Source: Candidatus Gastranaerophilales bacterium (GTDB taxonomy: Bacteria > Cyanobacteriota > Vampirovibrionia > Gastranaerophilales > Gastranaerophilaceae). From it: a stretch of DNA of 64,000 bases. Below are positions 1 to 8,384 of this stretch, piece by piece; positions within the stretch are counted from its first letter, which is position 1, and each line of letters opens with the position of its first letter. The stretch covers positions 28,288 to 92,287 of the forward strand of contig CALUVL010000006.1 in NCBI GenBank assembly GCA_944324225.1. The letters run 5' to 3'. The notes below the pieces were generated by a model. It was given only the letters and a program-made list of their open reading frames with translations, was not told the origin of the DNA and ran no database searches. Made by a program: the position numbers and the translations under genes.

Positions 1-875
1 AAATCCGCCCAGGTTTCCTTTACTATTGATTGAATTTTATCAAGGTTATTCTTTTCACTGATAACAAGAATTGAAGGACCTGCACCACTCAAAACACATC
101 CTAAAACATTATCCTCATGCTTAAGATTTTCAATAATTTTTTCGAGTCCAGGAACAAGCTTCATCCTGTAAGGCTGATGTAACTTGTCTTTCAGAGCAAA
201 TTTCATAAGTGATGAATCTTTAGTGTCAATAGCATGAACAAACATTCCCAATCGCTTTGCATTAAATACAGCATCAACCATTGGAACTTCTTTTGGCAGA
301 ACTGATCGTGATATATCAGTGGCAAGTTCATATTCAGGAACACAAACAGTTATAGTCCATTCTTTTGGCCAATCAAGTTTTCTGTACACAATACTTCCGT
401 CATCTTCGCTTGAAGTCAATACCAGACCGCCCACAATTGCAGGAGTAACGTTGTCCGGGTGACCTTCCACTTCTGTTGCAATAGAAAGCAAAGCCGCTTC
501 ATCAGCCGGTTTGCCTAAAAGTTCGTTTGCAGCAAGAAGACCGCCCACAATTACAGATGCGCTGCTGCCAAGTCCTCTTGCTATTGGTATATGCGAGTGA
601 ATTGTAATCTTTAACTCGCTCGGCGTTTGACCTATTGAATTATACAAAAGTTCCACAGCCTTATATATAATACTGTTTTCATCCATCGGGATATGCTCAA
701 GTGATAAATCATCAGCCTTGTCATCATCCGCAATTACATTTATTTCAACTCCTGTTCCGGGAAGTACGGTTTCTTCAATTGTTATTGTGTTATATATTGG
801 CAGAGCCATTCCCATACAATCAAACCCGGGACCAAGATTTGCCGTTGTTGCAGGCACTTTTACACTTACTTTCAT
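1..875 (-). CDS. thrB: Homoserine kinase (3' end cut by window edge)
   Basis: GHMP-family kinase that phosphorylates homoserine on the way to threonine. The N-terminus reads M-K-V-S-V-K-V-P-A-T-T-A-N-L-G-P-G-F-D, the family's first motif. Near residue 95 is the ATP-binding loop P-I-A-R-G-L-G-S-S-A-S, and the GAGPS-type motif (L-S-G-A-G-P-S) lies near the C-terminus. About 291 codons are visible against a usual length near 300, so only a few residues are missing past the window edge. The start is fixed by an AGAGGAA ribosome site 3-4 nt upstream. It is transcribed divergently from the MnmC-like gene. A strong promoter lies just upstream. The assignment is by motif reading and is secure at family level. 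Confidence 0.93.
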   Translation of the reverse strand, partial: MKVSVKVPATTANLGPGFDCMGMALPIYNTITIEETVLPGTGVEINVIADDDKADDLSLEHIPMDENSIIYKAVELLYNSIGQTPSELKITIHSHIPIARGLGSSASVIVGGLLAANELLGKPADEAALLSIATEVEGHPDNVTPAIVGGLVLTSSEDDGSIVYRKLDWPKEWTITVCVPEYELATDISRSVLPKEVPMVDAVFNAKRLGMFVHAIDTKDSSLMKFALKDKLHQPYRMKLVPGLEKIIENLKHEDNVLGCVLSGAGPSILVISEKNNLDKIQSIVKETWAD

Positions 876-901
876 ATTTCCTCTTTTGATTTACTATATT
901 T

Positions 902-930
902 ATGATAGCACAAAGAGATTTTTTCATCAA
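902..930 (-). promoter_or_regulatory. Promoter of homoserine kinase gene
   Basis: On the minus strand TTGATG is separated by 17 bp from TATCAT. The TG one base upstream of the -10 makes it an extended -10 (TGCTATCAT). The leader to the thrB ATG is about 20 nt and carries the ribosome site. Confidence 0.6.
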
Positions 931-963
931 TTTTTGGCCTTAATATTGCGTTTTTTGAAGAAT

Positions 964-991
964 TTGAATATCTCAAGACGCACTGTATAAT
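964..991 (+). promoter_or_regulatory. Promoter, probably giving a leaderless mRNA
   Basis: TTGAAT, 16-bp spacer, TATAAT. The -10 ends at 991 and the ATG begins at 998, so the expected transcription start falls on or beside the A of the start codon. No Shine-Dalgarno sequence precedes the gene. Confidence 0.6.
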
Positions 992-997
992 TGAATT

Positions 998-2449
998 ATG
1001 TACCAATTACACCCATACTTTACAAACGACGGCTCTGTCGGGCTTTTTAGTCCGGAGGCTGATGATATCTATCACTCTACTTATGGAGCCCTTTCCGAAG
1101 CCTATGAGAAGTTTATTCTGCCGGCCGACTTGGAAAACTATTTTAAGATACACTCAGAAATAAAAATTCTTGATATTTGCTACGGAATCGGATACAACAC
1201 AAAAAGTTTTTTAAATTTTTTAATAGATAAAAAATTTTTAGACATAAAAAATAAAAATTTTTCAGAATTTTTTTTCAAAAAAATAGTAAAAAAGTTTTGC
1301 ATTAAAAACGAAAATATCGTTCCGATAGATACAGATAATATTATCCATCCCCAATATAGCGACCAGTTAGATATTGATAACATCAGATGTAGCGATGAGA
1401 TATATTCTAATAACAGTTCGAGAGATTCAGAGGGGGAAAATAAATTTATAAACACAATAACTAGCGATACGATATATTCAAATAATATTTCCACTAAAAA
1501 TTCAGCATGCAATCAGCAAAATAAGAAAATTTTTGTGAAAGCAATTGATACTGATGAAAAATTATTTTATCTTTCACCATTTTTAAGACAAGGAAATAAA
1601 AAAGATAAAAAATATAATAAATTGGATTTTAATTACGAAAAAATTTCAAAACTTTTGGATAATGAGTTTTCTTCAAAATATAAAATTAGTCAGGAAGTTA
1701 ATTTGATAGTATTCAAAAATATAGTTGAAAAACTGCCGCAAATCTTTGACGATAAGGATTTTGAAAGTATCTTAAAATTCAGAAAATATTCACCGTTTTT
1801 CGACCGCAAAATGTTGGACTTATTTTGGGCTTCAAAGTCCAACAGAGACATTAATAACCATGCGAGATCCTTATCGACCTTCATACATAATATATATTAT
1901 AAGTATATTTCAATTCGCTATAAAAAGACACTGAACAGCCTTATTTTAGACGATTTTATTTTTGAGCCATCTATTATGGATGCAAGGGTTTCTCTGAAAC
2001 AGGACAACAATATCTATAATTTTATATTTCTTGATGCTTTTACCCCTGCAAAATGTCCTGCACTCTGGTCGCTTGAATTTTTTAAGCTTCTTTTTTCCCA
2101 TCTTGATAAGGATGGCATGATTTTAACTTATTCAAATTCGTCTGCTGTCAGAAACGCAATGCTAAATGCAGGATTTTATGTTGGAAAGATTTATAATAAG
2201 GGAATTAATAAATTTACAGGCACTGTAGCCGTTAAAAATAAATCGCTTATAAAATATGACCTTTCAGAATACGATTTAGGGCTCATAAATTCACGTGCAG
2301 GTATATTTTATCGTGATGAAAATTTAACCCTGTCTAACGAGGCTATACTCGAGGCTCATAAAAAAGAGATTGCTTTAAGCGACAAAATATCAAGTTCGGC
2401 ATTTATTAAAAATTATATGAAGCAAAATAAAGAGATTAATCAAAAATAA
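998..2449 (+). CDS. MnmC-like SAM-dependent methyltransferase with large insertion
   Basis: Resembles the methyltransferase domain of MnmC, which finishes the 5-methylaminomethyl-2-thiouridine modification at the wobble position of some tRNAs. Seen: Y-H-S-T-Y-G-A-L-S-E-A near residues 25-35, the SAM loop L-D-I-C-Y-G-I-G-Y-N-T near 58-68, and the family block L-D-A-F-T-P-A-K-C-P-A-L-W near 343-355, with a terminal G-T-V-A-V-K near 405. At 483 residues it is far longer than a usual stand-alone domain of about 250-300. The extra length is a Lys/Asn/Ile-rich, very AT-rich insert from about residue 75 to 330, which includes a degenerate repeat. There is no FAD-dependent MnmC oxidoreductase domain. 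The next gene downstream is a FAD oxidoreductase, but it has its own promoter. Function is inferred from the conserved blocks only. Confidence 0.75.
   Translation: MYQLHPYFTNDGSVGLFSPEADDIYHSTYGALSEAYEKFILPADLENYFKIHSEIKILDICYGIGYNTKSFLNFLIDKKFLDIKNKNFSEFFFKKIVKKFCIKNENIVPIDTDNIIHPQYSDQLDIDNIRCSDEIYSNNSSRDSEGENKFINTITSDTIYSNNISTKNSACNQQNKKIFVKAIDTDEKLFYLSPFLRQGNKKDKKYNKLDFNYEKISKLLDNEFSSKYKISQEVNLIVFKNIVEKLPQIFDDKDFESILKFRKYSPFFDRKMLDLFWASKSNRDINNHARSLSTFIHNIYYKYISIRYKKTLNSLILDDFIFEPSIMDARVSLKQDNNIYNFIFLDAFTPAKCPALWSLEFFKLLFSHLDKDGMILTYSNSSAVRNAMLNAGFYVGKIYNKGINKFTGTVAVKNKSLIKYDLSEYDLGLINSRAGIFYRDENLTLSNEAILEAHKKEIALSDKISSSAFIKNYMKQNKEINQK
1391..1485 (+). repeat. Degenerate in-frame direct repeat inside the MnmC-like gene
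   Basis: A 23-nt unit at 1391-1413 recurs at 1463-1485 with three mismatches. The copies are exactly 72 nt (24 codons) apart, so both encode a similar S-D-x-I-Y-S-N-N-x-S peptide. It lies in the AT-rich insert and suggests growth by internal duplication. Confidence 0.55.
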
Positions 2450-2538
2450 ATACCCTTAATTTTATTTGAATATAACTAACAGATATAATGATTTGCTTAA
2501 TATTCTAACGCACCACATCTTTAATATTACTTAAATTT

Positions 2539-2567
2539 TTGCTTTATTTGAACAAGAATTGTATAAT
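2539..2567 (+). promoter_or_regulatory. Promoter, probably giving a leaderless mRNA
   Basis: TTGCTT, 17-bp spacer, TATAAT. The -10 ends 7 nt before the ATG at 2574, and no ribosome site is present between them. Confidence 0.7.
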
Positions 2568-2573
2568 TAAGAA

Positions 2574-3875
2574 ATGGAAAAATATGACGTTGTAGTAATC
2601 GGAGGAGGAACAGCGGGATGCGCAACAGCTTACACAGCAGGGCTTGCCGGACTTAAAGTTCTTCTTATTGAAAAAAATATTCATCTTGGCGGAACAATTA
2701 CTTCTGCACTTGTTGTTCCTGCAATGAAGTGCGGTGAACATCAGATAAATACGGAATTTTACGAGGCTCTTGTAGCTGAATTAAAGGCTATTGGAGGTCA
2801 GGCGACATACGAGAATAATGAGGGCTGGTTCAATCCGGAGCTTACCAAAATTGCACTGGACAATCTTATGCGGAAAGCCTCAGTGGAAGTGTTTTTTGAT
2901 ACGCATATTCAGGATGTGTGTATTATAAATAACCGAATAAAGAGCGTAAAAATCTCCAAGGAAATTTTATCAGTATATAACGAAACGTTAGAACAAGACA
3001 ATAAAAATTTATCGGTATGTATCGGAGCGAAGTATTTTGTAGACGCGACAGGAAATTGTGAACTCGGAAAACTTTGTCATTGCAATTTTTTAGAACAAAA
3101 AAACGAACAACAGCCGGTAAGTTTAAGGTTTTTGATGGGTGGTGTTGATGTTCCACATTTTGCAAAGTGGCTTGAGGAGTATGACAAAGACAGAAATGTA
3201 ACAACTGTTGAAGATATAGACGGCTTTATTCATCTTTCTACAGCATATACGTGGGATAAGGATAAAAAATGGGCTTTGGCTCCTTTATTTGAGGACGCTG
3301 TAGAGAAAAAAATCCTCAAAAACCACGACAGGAACTATTTTCAGATATTTACCGTTGCTGGAATGCCCACTCATATTGCTTTTAACTGCCCTCGTATTAT
3401 TGATTACACAGACACTCTGCAAGTTAAAAACATGTCAAAAGCCTTGCTGTTAGGCAGACAGAGCATATTCAGACTTGCTAATTTTTGCAGAATTTATTTT
3501 CCGGGATTTGAAAATGCTTATATTTCAAACATAGCAGATATGCTTGGCATAAGAGTTTCAAGGAGAATTAAGGGGAAATACATATATACAGCAGAAGACA
3601 TTAAAAACGGCAAGGAATTTGAGCATCCGGTGCTTATTTCAAACTACCCGATTGATGTTCACAGCAATGAAAAAGACAAATCAACACTTCAAATAGTTAA
3701 AGATTATCAGGTGCCTATTGAAAGTCTTATGTCAGCAGACATTGATAATTTATATGTTGCCGGACGCTGTATTTCAACGGATTTTATGGCACAGGGGGCT
3801 ATTAGAGTTCAGGCAAGCTGTTTTTCCATGGGAGTGGGATTAGGCAAGTATTTTGCAGGGCTGGAAAAATCTTAA
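2574..3875 (+). CDS. FAD-dependent oxidoreductase (FAD_oxidored family)
   Basis: Flavoprotein of unknown substrate. The N-terminus carries a dinucleotide-binding fold, V-V-V-I-G-G-G-T-A-G-C-A-T-A-Y (residues 6-20), followed by the acidic end of the second strand (L-L-I-E-K) and a G-G-T-I-T-S loop. The C-terminal half has L-Y-V-A-G-R-C-I-S-T-D-F-M-A-Q-G-A-I-R-V-Q, the second FAD contact of the FAD_oxidored family. The 433-residue length fits. No signal peptide or membrane segment is seen, so it should be cytosolic. Its stop codon interlocks with that of the convergent CoA-disulfide-reductase-like gene through a shared TTAA. Expression seems to start from its own leaderless promoter. The precise reaction cannot be read from sequence. 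Confidence 0.82.
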   Translation: MEKYDVVVIGGGTAGCATAYTAGLAGLKVLLIEKNIHLGGTITSALVVPAMKCGEHQINTEFYEALVAELKAIGGQATYENNEGWFNPELTKIALDNLMRKASVEVFFDTHIQDVCIINNRIKSVKISKEILSVYNETLEQDNKNLSVCIGAKYFVDATGNCELGKLCHCNFLEQKNEQQPVSLRFLMGGVDVPHFAKWLEEYDKDRNVTTVEDIDGFIHLSTAYTWDKDKKWALAPLFEDAVEKKILKNHDRNYFQIFTVAGMPTHIAFNCPRIIDYTDTLQVKNMSKALLLGRQSIFRLANFCRIYFPGFENAYISNIADMLGIRVSRRIKGKYIYTAEDIKNGKEFEHPVLISNYPIDVHSNEKDKSTLQIVKDYQVPIESLMSADIDNLYVAGRCISTDFMAQGAIRVQASCFSMGVGLGKYFAGLEKS

Positions 3876-5239
3876 ACAGACTTTGAGCCTTCAAGTTTTT
3901 CAACAAGAAGTTGCGCTGCATTAAGAAGTGGGTCTATAGTAGGAGAAAATGGAGGAGCATAAGTCAAATCATTTTTAAAAAATTCTTCTGCCGTAAGCCC
4001 GGCTAAAAGAGCTGAAGTCACTGTATTAACTCTTTTGTCTGCATCTCCGGCCCCAACCCCCTGACAGCCGAGAAGCTTGCCTGTATTTTTGTCGGCAACA
4101 AGCTTAAGAGTGATATTATTCACATCAGGCATATACCCGACTTTGTCTGTTTTTGTAACTTTTACGGAAACTGTTTCTAACCCCAGCGAGGCCGCTTTTT
4201 TCTCGGTTAATCCTGTCATAGACATGCTCAGCGACAAACAGCGTGTAACAGAAGAACCGAGCACACCTTCAAATTTTTCTTCGCCTCCGCACGCATTAAT
4301 TGCCGCAATTCGCCCCTCTTTATTTGCATTTGCGCCTAACGGAAGCCATATTTTGGTATTTGTTATGATTAAATTTTCTTCTACACAATCACCGCAGGCA
4401 TAAATATCCTTTATACTCGTTTCCGTTTTTTCATTTACCTTGATGGCACCTGTTTCTCCAAGCAAAATACCCGCATCCTTTGCTATTTCAATGTTTGGTT
4501 TTACCCCTGCGCAAATAACGACAAAATCAACTTCAATTTCATTGCCAGAACCTGTTCTGACAAGTTTAACCCCTTCTTTATCCCCTGAAAATTCCGTTGC
4601 CATTTCGGATGTAAGAATTTCAAAGCGGCCGGATGATGTTTCTCTAAGCTGCTCTAAGATAAGATTTGACATATCATCATCAAAATTCTGCATAATAGTC
4701 GGGGCATATTCAATCAGAGTAACTGACACATTTTGTCTGACAAGCGCCTCTAACATTTCTATACCAATGTAACCGCCGCCGATAATTACCGCCTTCTTTG
4801 AGTTTTCTGCTTTAGAGCGTATTGCAATACCGTCTTCAATTTTTCTTACTGTAAAAACATTGTTTAAATTGACATTTCTAATCTGCGGAATTACAGGTCT
4901 TGCGCCCACGGCTACTATCAATTTGTCATAATCAACAAGAAATGCCTTATTTTTTCCCAAAGACTCAACAAGCACCTGCTTGGTATCGGGAAGAATTTTT
5001 ACGGCTCTGTGCTTGAGATGAATGTGTACATTCTCTTTCTCAAAGTCCTCTGGCGATCTGACAAGAAGCATTTCGTAATTGTCAAAGTTGCCTTCAATAT
5101 AATAAGGCAGCCCGCAGGCCGAATATGATATATGAGTATCGTCAGTGTATAAATCTATCTGAGCTTCAGGAAGAAGTCTTCTTGCCTTTGCAGCCGCTTT
5201 TGCACCTGCAGCAACCCCGCCTAGTATAACAATTTTCAT
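3872..5239 (-). CDS. CoA-disulfide reductase / NADH oxidase-type flavoprotein
   Basis: Pyridine nucleotide-disulfide oxidoreductase of the single-cysteine class (CoA-disulfide reductase, NADH oxidase or NADH peroxidase). Seen: N-terminal FAD fold V-I-L-G-G-V-A-A-G; the redox cysteine at residue 42 in I-S-Y-S-A-C-G-L-P-Y-Y-I; an NAD-binding fold A-V-I-I-G-G-G-Y-I-G-I-E near 150-161; the second FAD motif I-Y-A-C-G-D-C near 278-284; and a C-terminal dimerisation domain. At 455 residues the length is normal and there is no rhodanese extension. It probably serves thiol redox balance or oxygen detoxification. The choice among the three activities is not resolved by motifs. The start lies 7 nt after a TATAAC box with no ribosome site. 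Confidence 0.88.
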   Translation of the reverse strand: MKIVILGGVAAGAKAAAKARRLLPEAQIDLYTDDTHISYSACGLPYYIEGNFDNYEMLLVRSPEDFEKENVHIHLKHRAVKILPDTKQVLVESLGKNKAFLVDYDKLIVAVGARPVIPQIRNVNLNNVFTVRKIEDGIAIRSKAENSKKAVIIGGGYIGIEMLEALVRQNVSVTLIEYAPTIMQNFDDDMSNLILEQLRETSSGRFEILTSEMATEFSGDKEGVKLVRTGSGNEIEVDFVVICAGVKPNIEIAKDAGILLGETGAIKVNEKTETSIKDIYACGDCVEENLIITNTKIWLPLGANANKEGRIAAINACGGEEKFEGVLGSSVTRCLSLSMSMTGLTEKKAASLGLETVSVKVTKTDKVGYMPDVNNITLKLVADKNTGKLLGCQGVGAGDADKRVNTVTSALLAGLTAEEFFKNDLTYAPPFSPTIDPLLNAAQLLVEKLEGSKSV

Positions 5240-5245
5240 AACACA

Positions 5246-5251
5246 GTTATA
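5246..5251 (-). promoter_or_regulatory. -10 box of flavoprotein gene, probable leaderless start
   Basis: TATAAC on the minus strand ends 7 nt before the ATG (5239). The -35 is poor. It is listed because the spacing matches other leaderless genes in the window. Confidence 0.45.
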
Positions 5252-5288
5252 CTAATATGTTTTGTAAAGACACACAATACACAACTTG

Positions 5289-5432
5289 CTAGTTCAAACC
5301 GGATGTATTTAAAATCATCTCGCGCATAAATTCACAGTAGCTGTCAATATCATCTAAATCATCAATACTTTGATCAATAAGTGTTCTGATTTCAATAATA
5401 ATATTTTTGTTCTTTAAATCATCAAATTCCAT
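5289..5432 (-). CDS. Small acidic hypothetical protein (47 aa)
   Basis: An open frame M-E-F-D-D-L-K-N-K-N... ending ...I-L-N-T-S-G-L-N with a TAG stop. It is rich in Asp, Ile and Leu and predicted to be helical, with no signal peptide. A GAAGGG ribosome site lies about 9 nt upstream of the ATG. It fills an otherwise empty stretch between two divergent or unrelated genes. It resembles in size and style the 57-residue gene at 42270-42443, though no sequence identity is evident. It could still be a chance frame in AT-rich DNA. The function is unknown. Confidence 0.5.
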   Translation of the reverse strand: MEFDDLKNKNIIIEIRTLIDQSIDDLDDIDSYCEFMREMILNTSGLN

Positions 5433-5498
5433 AATAAATAACCCTTCTATAACCTACTTAATAAATATCGGTTTGAATTTCAAAAACCTTTAACAAAA

Positions 5499-5527
5499 TT
5501 GGCAAGATTGTTACAAAAATATAAAAT
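5499..5527 (+). promoter_or_regulatory. Promoter with TGTTACAAAA motif in its spacer
   Basis: TTGGCA, 17-bp spacer, TAAAAT. The spacer contains TGTTACAAAA at 5509-5518. The same 10-mer recurs in the promoter spacers of two other genes (see findings). Confidence 0.6.
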
Positions 5528-5588
5528 AAAAAGCAAAAAATAAATTCAGGAGATTTATAAATAAATGCGAAGTTTAAAAGGAGAAAAC

Positions 5589-5993
5589 ATGGAAATTAAA
5601 GGAATAAACATAAATAGCGCACCGAATTTTCAAGCAAAATTTTTAAATACAGAAGTGCTAAAAGACACAGTTGAATACGCAGTTCGTAACAACAAATTCG
5701 ACAAACTAAACCAGGCCCGCAAAACAATAGAAAATTATGATGTCTTCACAAAGATAGCAGTGGACTTAAGAAAAAATGAAAAAACAGGAGCTGATGAGTT
5801 TGTATTTACCTCATATATTCCGAAATACAACAAAAATAAAAATGGCGAGATAGTAACAGAATATAAACAGATAAGCACAACTATTCCACGCAATCAAAAA
5901 AAATCTCACTATCAACTTTACCAGCTTCTTATAAAAATGAGCAACAATGCGCCTGAAAACAACCTCTACAAAAAAATAGTAAAAGGTAATTAA
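5589..5993 (+). CDS. Hypothetical lineage-type protein (134 aa)
   Basis: Not recognised as a described family. The N-terminus M-E-I-K-G-I-N-I-N-S-A-P-N-F-Q-A-K-F has an N-F-Q-A-K style opening that I associate with hypothetical proteins of this lineage. The rest is basic and mixed alpha/beta in character, with no signal peptide or membrane segment. An in-frame ATG 24 nt upstream (5565) also exists. The downstream ATG is preferred because AAAAGGAG sits 5 nt before it, whereas the upstream one has a distant AGGAG. The stop interlocks with the convergent permease gene through TTAA. Confidence 0.72.
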   Translation: MEIKGININSAPNFQAKFLNTEVLKDTVEYAVRNNKFDKLNQARKTIENYDVFTKIAVDLRKNEKTGADEFVFTSYIPKYNKNKNGEIVTEYKQISTTIPRNQKKSHYQLYQLLIKMSNNAPENNLYKKIVKGN

Positions 5994-6880
5994 TCTATTT
6001 CATTATAAACTATTTTTTTTCGCAGATGCCATTGAATTAAGGTAAGCCCAAGGATTATAAAGAATAAAACATAGGCAATTGCGCTTGCTTTGCCAATATT
6101 AAAATATTCAAAAGCGTTCTTGTAAATTGCATATACCATAACATTTGTGCTGTCCAACGGTCCACCCTGAGTCATAATATAAATCAAATCGAATATTTGA
6201 AAAGAACTGACTGCAGTAATAATAATTACGAAAAATATAGATGGAGCCATTAAAGGCACAGTAACATTTTTGAATGTTTGAAAATGATTAGCGCCGTCGA
6301 TTTTTGCAGCTTCAAACATACTGTTGGATATTCCCGCAAGAGAAGCTAGAAAAATAATCATATTGTATCCTATAAGCTTCCATACAGACACAATTATCAG
6401 CGCAGGCATAGCCCAATTGGGGTCGTAAAGCCAATTTATATGGATATTCAAGACGTTTGCCAGAAGCCCGATATTAGGATCAAAAATCCACTCCCATACG
6501 ATTCCTATAACAATCATTGGAGTAATGAAAGGGAGAAAATATGCGGTCTTAAAGAATTCGGATCCTCTGATTTTAGAATTTAAAATACACGCAAGGATAA
6601 GAGGAATTATAACACCTAAAACAGACGTGGAAACAGCAAAAACAACTGTGTTAACCAAAATCTTAAAAAAAAGCGGTTCTGTAAATATTTCTCTGTAATT
6701 GTCAAGACCGGCAAATACAATCGGATTAATCAAATCCCACTTTGCAAAACTAAGCCCGAAAGAGCAAATAACCGGAATAATTATAAAGACTAAAATTCCT
6801 GCAAATGCCGGCAGGACAAATAACCAGGCCGCAAATTTCTGATTATTTAGCAATTCAGTGGCAATTTTTCTTATATCCAT
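5990..6880 (-). CDS. ABC sugar transporter permease (MalF/UgpA type), orphan
   Basis: Inner-membrane permease subunit of a carbohydrate ABC importer. About six membrane helices are visible. The cytoplasmic coupling loop E-A-A-K-I-D-G-A-N-H-F-Q-T-F matches the EAA motif of binding-protein-dependent permeases, and the following P-L-M-A-P-S is typical. At 296 residues it is full length for the UgpA/MsmF branch. No second permease, binding protein or ATPase is adjacent: the neighbours are a hypothetical gene and a divergent phosphomannomutase. Partners must be encoded elsewhere. A TATAAT at 6895-6890 gives a leader of only about 3 nt. Confidence 0.9.
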   Translation of the reverse strand: MDIRKIATELLNNQKFAAWLFVLPAFAGILVFIIIPVICSFGLSFAKWDLINPIVFAGLDNYREIFTEPLFFKILVNTVVFAVSTSVLGVIIPLILACILNSKIRGSEFFKTAYFLPFITPMIVIGIVWEWIFDPNIGLLANVLNIHINWLYDPNWAMPALIIVSVWKLIGYNMIIFLASLAGISNSMFEAAKIDGANHFQTFKNVTVPLMAPSIFFVIIITAVSSFQIFDLIYIMTQGGPLDSTNVMVYAIYKNAFEYFNIGKASAIAYVLFFIILGLTLIQWHLRKKIVYNEID

Positions 6881-6922
6881 GCTATATTAATTATAGTTTA
6901 AATATCAGGGGAGAACATAATT

Positions 6923-8380
6923 ATGAAAAAATATGAACATGCCTTCGGGAAAAATGATATAAGAGGAATTTACGGCGAGGACATCACTGAAGAACTTTTT
7001 TACTCAACAGGAAGAGCTTTTGTGGAATATCTGAAAAGGCAGACTTCCAAATCTGAAAAAAATATATGGATAACTGTTACAAGAGATGCTAGAACCCACT
7101 CCCCTTCACTTGCTGAAGCTCTTATAAAAGGAATCACATCGACAGGCGCAAATGTTGTCAATCTCGGGCTCGCCCCGACACCAATCGGATATTACAGCGA
7201 AGTAGCCGGTGTTCCCTCTGAAATTACGGGCGGCGAAAAAGTTGCCGGCGCAATGATAATCACGGCAAGCCACAACCCGAAAGAATATAACGGAATGAAG
7301 ATGACTTATGCAGGAAGAACTTTAAATGAAGGTCAAATTAAAGAAGTTAAAGAACTTGCCTTCAAAGAACTTGAAACAAAGAAAAATTCCGCCTCTAACG
7401 GGAAAATCGTAGAATATAATATTATCCCCGACTACATAAAAGATATGAAAAACCGCTTTGGCGAAATAGGAAAAGGTATAAAAATTGTTGTCGACAGTGC
7501 GAACGCAACAGGCGGAGTTGTAGGCCCCGAATTATACAGAAAACTCGGATGTGATGTAATTGAACTGTTTTCGGAGCCAGACGGAAACTTCCCGAATCAC
7601 CACCCTAATCCGAGCGATCTTAAAACTCTTAAAATTATTGAAGAAACCGTTATTGAAAATAAGGCAGACGCAGGAATTGCCTATGATGGCGACAGCGACA
7701 GAATAGGGGTGATTACACCTGACGGAAAGCCACTTACAGGTGACAAACTTCTGCTTATTTATGCGCAGGATCTTCTTGATTCTATTGACGACAAAAGCAA
7801 ACTTACTGTTGTAAGCGAAGTTAAATGCTCTCAAGTGCTTTTTGACAGTATTAACAATGCCGGCGGGCATGCGGTTATGTGCAAAACAGGCCACGGATAC
7901 ATCAAAGACAAAATGAAAGAAACAAATGCGCTTCTGGCCGGAGAAATGAGCGGTCACACGTTCTTCAAGGACAGATATTACGGATTTGATGATGCAATAT
8001 ATGCAGGATGCAGAATAATTGAGATTATTGCAAAAAACAAGAAAAAAAATCAGGATTTCAAGCTTCAGGATATGCTTAAACCATTTGATGCCGTTTGTTC
8101 ATCAGATGAAGTAAGGTTTCCCTGCCCCAACGAGAAGAAAAAAGAAACACTTGAAAGAGTTAAACACTGTATAGAAACAAATAAAAATCTCTTTGGAAGT
8201 CCGATTAAAGAAATAATAACTCTCGACGGTATGAGAATTGTTTTTGACGGAGGCTTTGCGCTAATCCGCCAGAGTAATACAGAACCCGTTTTTACACTCA
8301 GATTTGAAGGCAAAACAAAAGAAGATTGCGAAAGATACAAAACATGTATGATTAAAACTCTGGAAGAAGTATTAAAATAA
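6923..8380 (+). CDS. Phosphomannomutase / phosphoglucomutase
   Basis: Alpha-D-phosphohexomutase that moves phosphate between C1 and C6 of mannose or glucose. It would feed nucleotide-sugar and envelope polysaccharide synthesis. Seen: the phosphoserine loop I-T-A-S-H-N-P-K-E-Y-N-G near residue 112, the metal-binding loop D-G-D-S-D-R near 255, the sugar-binding loop G-E-M-S-G-H near 340, and the phosphate-binding R-Q-S-N-T-E-P near the C-terminus. At 485 residues it is typical of the ManB/AlgC group. A GGGGAG ribosome site precedes the ATG. It is followed after 4 nt by a small anchored protein gene. Substrate preference between mannose and glucose is not decided by these motifs. Confidence 0.9.
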   Translation: MKKYEHAFGKNDIRGIYGEDITEELFYSTGRAFVEYLKRQTSKSEKNIWITVTRDARTHSPSLAEALIKGITSTGANVVNLGLAPTPIGYYSEVAGVPSEITGGEKVAGAMIITASHNPKEYNGMKMTYAGRTLNEGQIKEVKELAFKELETKKNSASNGKIVEYNIIPDYIKDMKNRFGEIGKGIKIVVDSANATGGVVGPELYRKLGCDVIELFSEPDGNFPNHHPNPSDLKTLKIIEETVIENKADAGIAYDGDSDRIGVITPDGKPLTGDKLLLIYAQDLLDSIDDKSKLTVVSEVKCSQVLFDSINNAGGHAVMCKTGHGYIKDKMKETNALLAGEMSGHTFFKDRYYGFDDAIYAGCRIIEIIAKNKKKNQDFKLQDMLKPFDAVCSSDEVRFPCPNEKKKETLERVKHCIETNKNLFGSPIKEIITLDGMRIVFDGGFALIRQSNTEPVFTLRFEGKTKEDCERYKTCMIKTLEEVLK

Positions 8381-8384
8381 TAGT

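Noticed and set aside
1180..1512. Minus-strand open frame opposite the MnmC-like gene
   Set aside because: It lies wholly inside the AT-rich insert and has no start context. It is explained as a complement shadow of Lys/Asn/Ile codons.
5565..5588. Upstream ATG for the 134-residue hypothetical protein
   Set aside because: The AGGAG before it is 12 nt away, whereas AAAAGGAG is optimally placed for the second ATG.
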